Assembly: GCA_028679275.1 (NCBI GenBank) | Contig: JAJRBV010000070.1 | Span: 1-8,725 of the forward strand | Source: Methanoregulaceae archaeon | Lineage (GTDB): Archaea; Halobacteriota; Methanomicrobia; Methanomicrobiales; Methanospirillaceae | Reading direction: 5' to 3' | DNA: 8,725 bases | Part shown: in pieces, positions 7,723-8,725 of the stretch | Layout of the letters: every line of letters starts with the position of its first letter | Numbering within the stretch: position 1 is the stretch's first letter | Position numbers and translations under genes: made by a program | Notes under the pieces: generated by a model | What the model was told of the DNA's origin: nothing | The model's input: only the letters and a program-made list of their open reading frames with translations | The model's database searches: none

Positions 7723-7736
7723 GCCTGATTTCAGGC
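7723..7736. repeat. Short perfect inverted repeat
   Basis: GCCTGA followed directly by TTTCAGGC can form a 5-pair stem with a four-base loop. It lies 104 bases after the operon end and 45 bases before the TATA-like box, so it could be a regulator site or a backup transcript end. No partner copy was noticed elsewhere. Confidence 0.35.
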
Positions 7737-7780
7737 ATGCAGGGGCTCTCGTCTATTCATGTTTGGATGACCCGGAACAG

Positions 7781-7789
7781 ATTATATCC
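7781..7789 (+). promoter_or_regulatory. TATA-like promoter element upstream of acetolactate decarboxylase
   Basis: ATTATATCC preceded by the purine-rich GGAACAG is the best match to an archaeal BRE-plus-TATA arrangement in this gap. Transcription would start near 7811 and leave a leader of about 105 bases before the ATG at 7918. The nearer CTAAATC at 7890-7896 would give a leaderless message instead. Which is used cannot be decided here. Confidence 0.45.
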
Positions 7790-7917
7790 TTTCCCATTGA
7801 CAGGCTTTTGTGGTTACCCGAGTAAACCGGCCGATTCTTCGGGGGACTGGATCAATCCCTCTATTGGGAACGGGACAATTCCGCAACACCTAAATCTTTC
7901 CTGCCTGACTCATCTTC

Positions 7918-8715
7918 ATGCTCGGCAGAATATACCTGATCCTCGCACTGGTTTTTGCCGGAGGAATCATTACCGGCCTCCTCCTCTCTTGGGAGGTTGA
8001 TGATGACCAGGACAGGGAGACACTTTTCCAGATATCCACAATGGACGTCCTTCTCAATGGTGGTTTTGACGGGATCGCATCCGTGAGCGAACTGGAACGG
8101 CACGGGGATTTTGGCATCGGGACGTTCCATGCGCTCAACGGGGAGATGATTGCAATCGACGGCGATTATTATCAGGTCAGAAAAGATGGGGAGGTCGTAC
8201 TCGTAAATGGTACCGTATCATCCCCATTTGCTATGGTCACCTTCTTCGAACCGGATATTTCCCTGCCGATTGGCAGTTCTGAAAATATCACGGTGTTTTC
8301 AGAAATGCTCGAAAAGCAGCTCCCCGATCCAGGCGCTTTTTATGCCGTAAGAATCACCGGAATTTTTCCATACATGAAGACGAGGAGCGTTCCCTCCCAG
8401 GAAAAACCCTATCCTCGTCTTTCAGAAGCAGTGAACCAGCAGGCAGTCTTCAACCTTAATGGGACAAAAGGGACGATTGCAGGGATCTGGTCGCCGGATT
8501 CCAGCAAGGGTATGAGCGTGCCCGGGATTCACCTTCACTACATCACTACCGACATGTCAGCTGGCGGGCACATCCTTGATTTCTCTGTATATAATGGAAC
8601 TGCAGAGATCGACCTTACCCCGACCTACTTGGTAGTGCTTCCCGGAGAGAGCAACCCGTCTTCCATGGGGACAGGAACTGCAGCAGAACTCTCGCTTGTC
8701 GAGAAGGGCAGGTGA
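7918..8715 (+). CDS. Membrane-anchored alpha-acetolactate decarboxylase
   Basis: This 265-residue protein matches the acetolactate decarboxylase (BudA/AlsD) family, which converts 2-acetolactate to acetoin and CO2 at a zinc site. Residues 4-24 (RIYLILALVFAGGIITGLLL) form one hydrophobic segment after a short positive start. There is no cysteine anywhere, so it is a signal peptide or N-terminal anchor, not a lipoprotein, with the enzyme outside the cytoplasm. Family marks are LFQISTMDVLLNGGFDG (36-52), HGDFGIGTFHALNGEMIAID (62-81), FYAVRITG (141-148), and GIHLHYITTDMSAGGHILDF (203-222), in which His205, His207 and His218 fit the zinc ligands of the Brevibacillus enzyme. Four N-X-T sequons (Asn97, Asn123, Asn181, Asn226) suggest a surface glycoprotein. 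No Shine-Dalgarno sequence precedes the ATG. The physiological use in a methanogen is unclear. Confidence 0.9.
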   Translation: MLGRIYLILALVFAGGIITGLLLSWEVDDDQDRETLFQISTMDVLLNGGFDGIASVSELERHGDFGIGTFHALNGEMIAIDGDYYQVRKDGEVVLVNGTVSSPFAMVTFFEPDISLPIGSSENITVFSEMLEKQLPDPGAFYAVRITGIFPYMKTRSVPSQEKPYPRLSEAVNQQAVFNLNGTKGTIAGIWSPDSSKGMSVPGIHLHYITTDMSAGGHILDFSVYNGTAEIDLTPTYLVVLPGESNPSSMGTGTAAELSLVEKGR

Positions 8716-8725
8716 GGGATACTAT

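Larger units (their letters stand above)
7627..7917. other. Non-coding region upstream of the acetolactate decarboxylase gene
   Basis: No convincing gene lies in this roughly 290-base stretch. It contains a perfect hairpin GCCTG-ATTT-CAGGC at 7723-7736, a good TATA-like box at 7781-7789, and a second A/T stretch CTAAATC at 7890-7896 close to the next gene. An open frame from 7737 runs into the decarboxylase gene out of phase and has no recognisable protein features. Confidence 0.5.

Noticed and set aside
7737..8000. Plus-strand open frame of 87 residues before the decarboxylase
   Set aside because: It overlaps the signal segment of the decarboxylase out of frame and has no hydrophobic pattern or motif suggesting a real protein.

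Overview
The window looks like ordinary chromosome of a methanogenic archaeon. The best guess is order Methanomicrobiales, Methanoregula/Methanosphaerula-like, at roughly 52-55 % GC by eye. The reasons are an FO synthase subunit for coenzyme F420, an archaeal-type riboflavin synthase (RibC) beside lumazine synthase, a short ThiC, a DUF123 protein, an Isf-type iron-sulfur flavoprotein, and TATA-like boxes placed about 25 bases before start codons. The genus is an inference. I see no mobile element, CRISPR array, tRNA or rRNA.

Layout. (1) Positions 1-572, plus strand: the 3' half of cofH. (2) Positions 834-2436, minus strand: a compact three-gene run of MBL-fold hydrolase, DUF123 protein and iron-sulfur flavoprotein. 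The first two overlap by 8 bases, the last two are 15 bases apart, and a T7 tract follows. (3) Positions 2473-3750, plus strand: thiC, divergent from the hydrolase across 36 bases. (4) Positions 3751-3993: a convergent intergenic region with two hairpins and a short direct repeat. (5) Positions 3994-4380, minus strand: purE. (6) Positions 4437-7619, plus strand: a four-gene operon of class V aminotransferase, ribC, ribH and class I aminotransferase. Two of its junctions are ATGA stop/start overlaps, and a T7 tract ends it. purE and this operon diverge from a 56-base region with interleaved TATA boxes. (7) Positions 7620-7917: non-coding, with a hairpin and a good TATA-like box. (8) Positions 7918-8715, plus strand: a membrane-anchored, probably cell-surface acetolactate decarboxylase.

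How the genes fit together. Much of the window concerns cofactor and nucleotide metabolism. CofH and RibH both consume 5-amino-6-(D-ribitylamino)uracil, for F420 and riboflavin respectively. RibC finishes riboflavin, the precursor of the FMN an Isf-type protein binds. ThiC consumes aminoimidazole ribotide (AIR), while PurE acts on the next purine intermediate made from AIR, so these convergent neighbours sit on either side of the thiamin/purine branch point. Two PLP aminotransferases are tied by overlap to the riboflavin genes. No clearly new multi-gene system is visible. The points most worth a second look are the sequon-rich surface acetolactate decarboxylase, the transaminase-riboflavin operon, the short CX2CX3C cluster motif of the ThiC homologue, and the compact divergent promoters.
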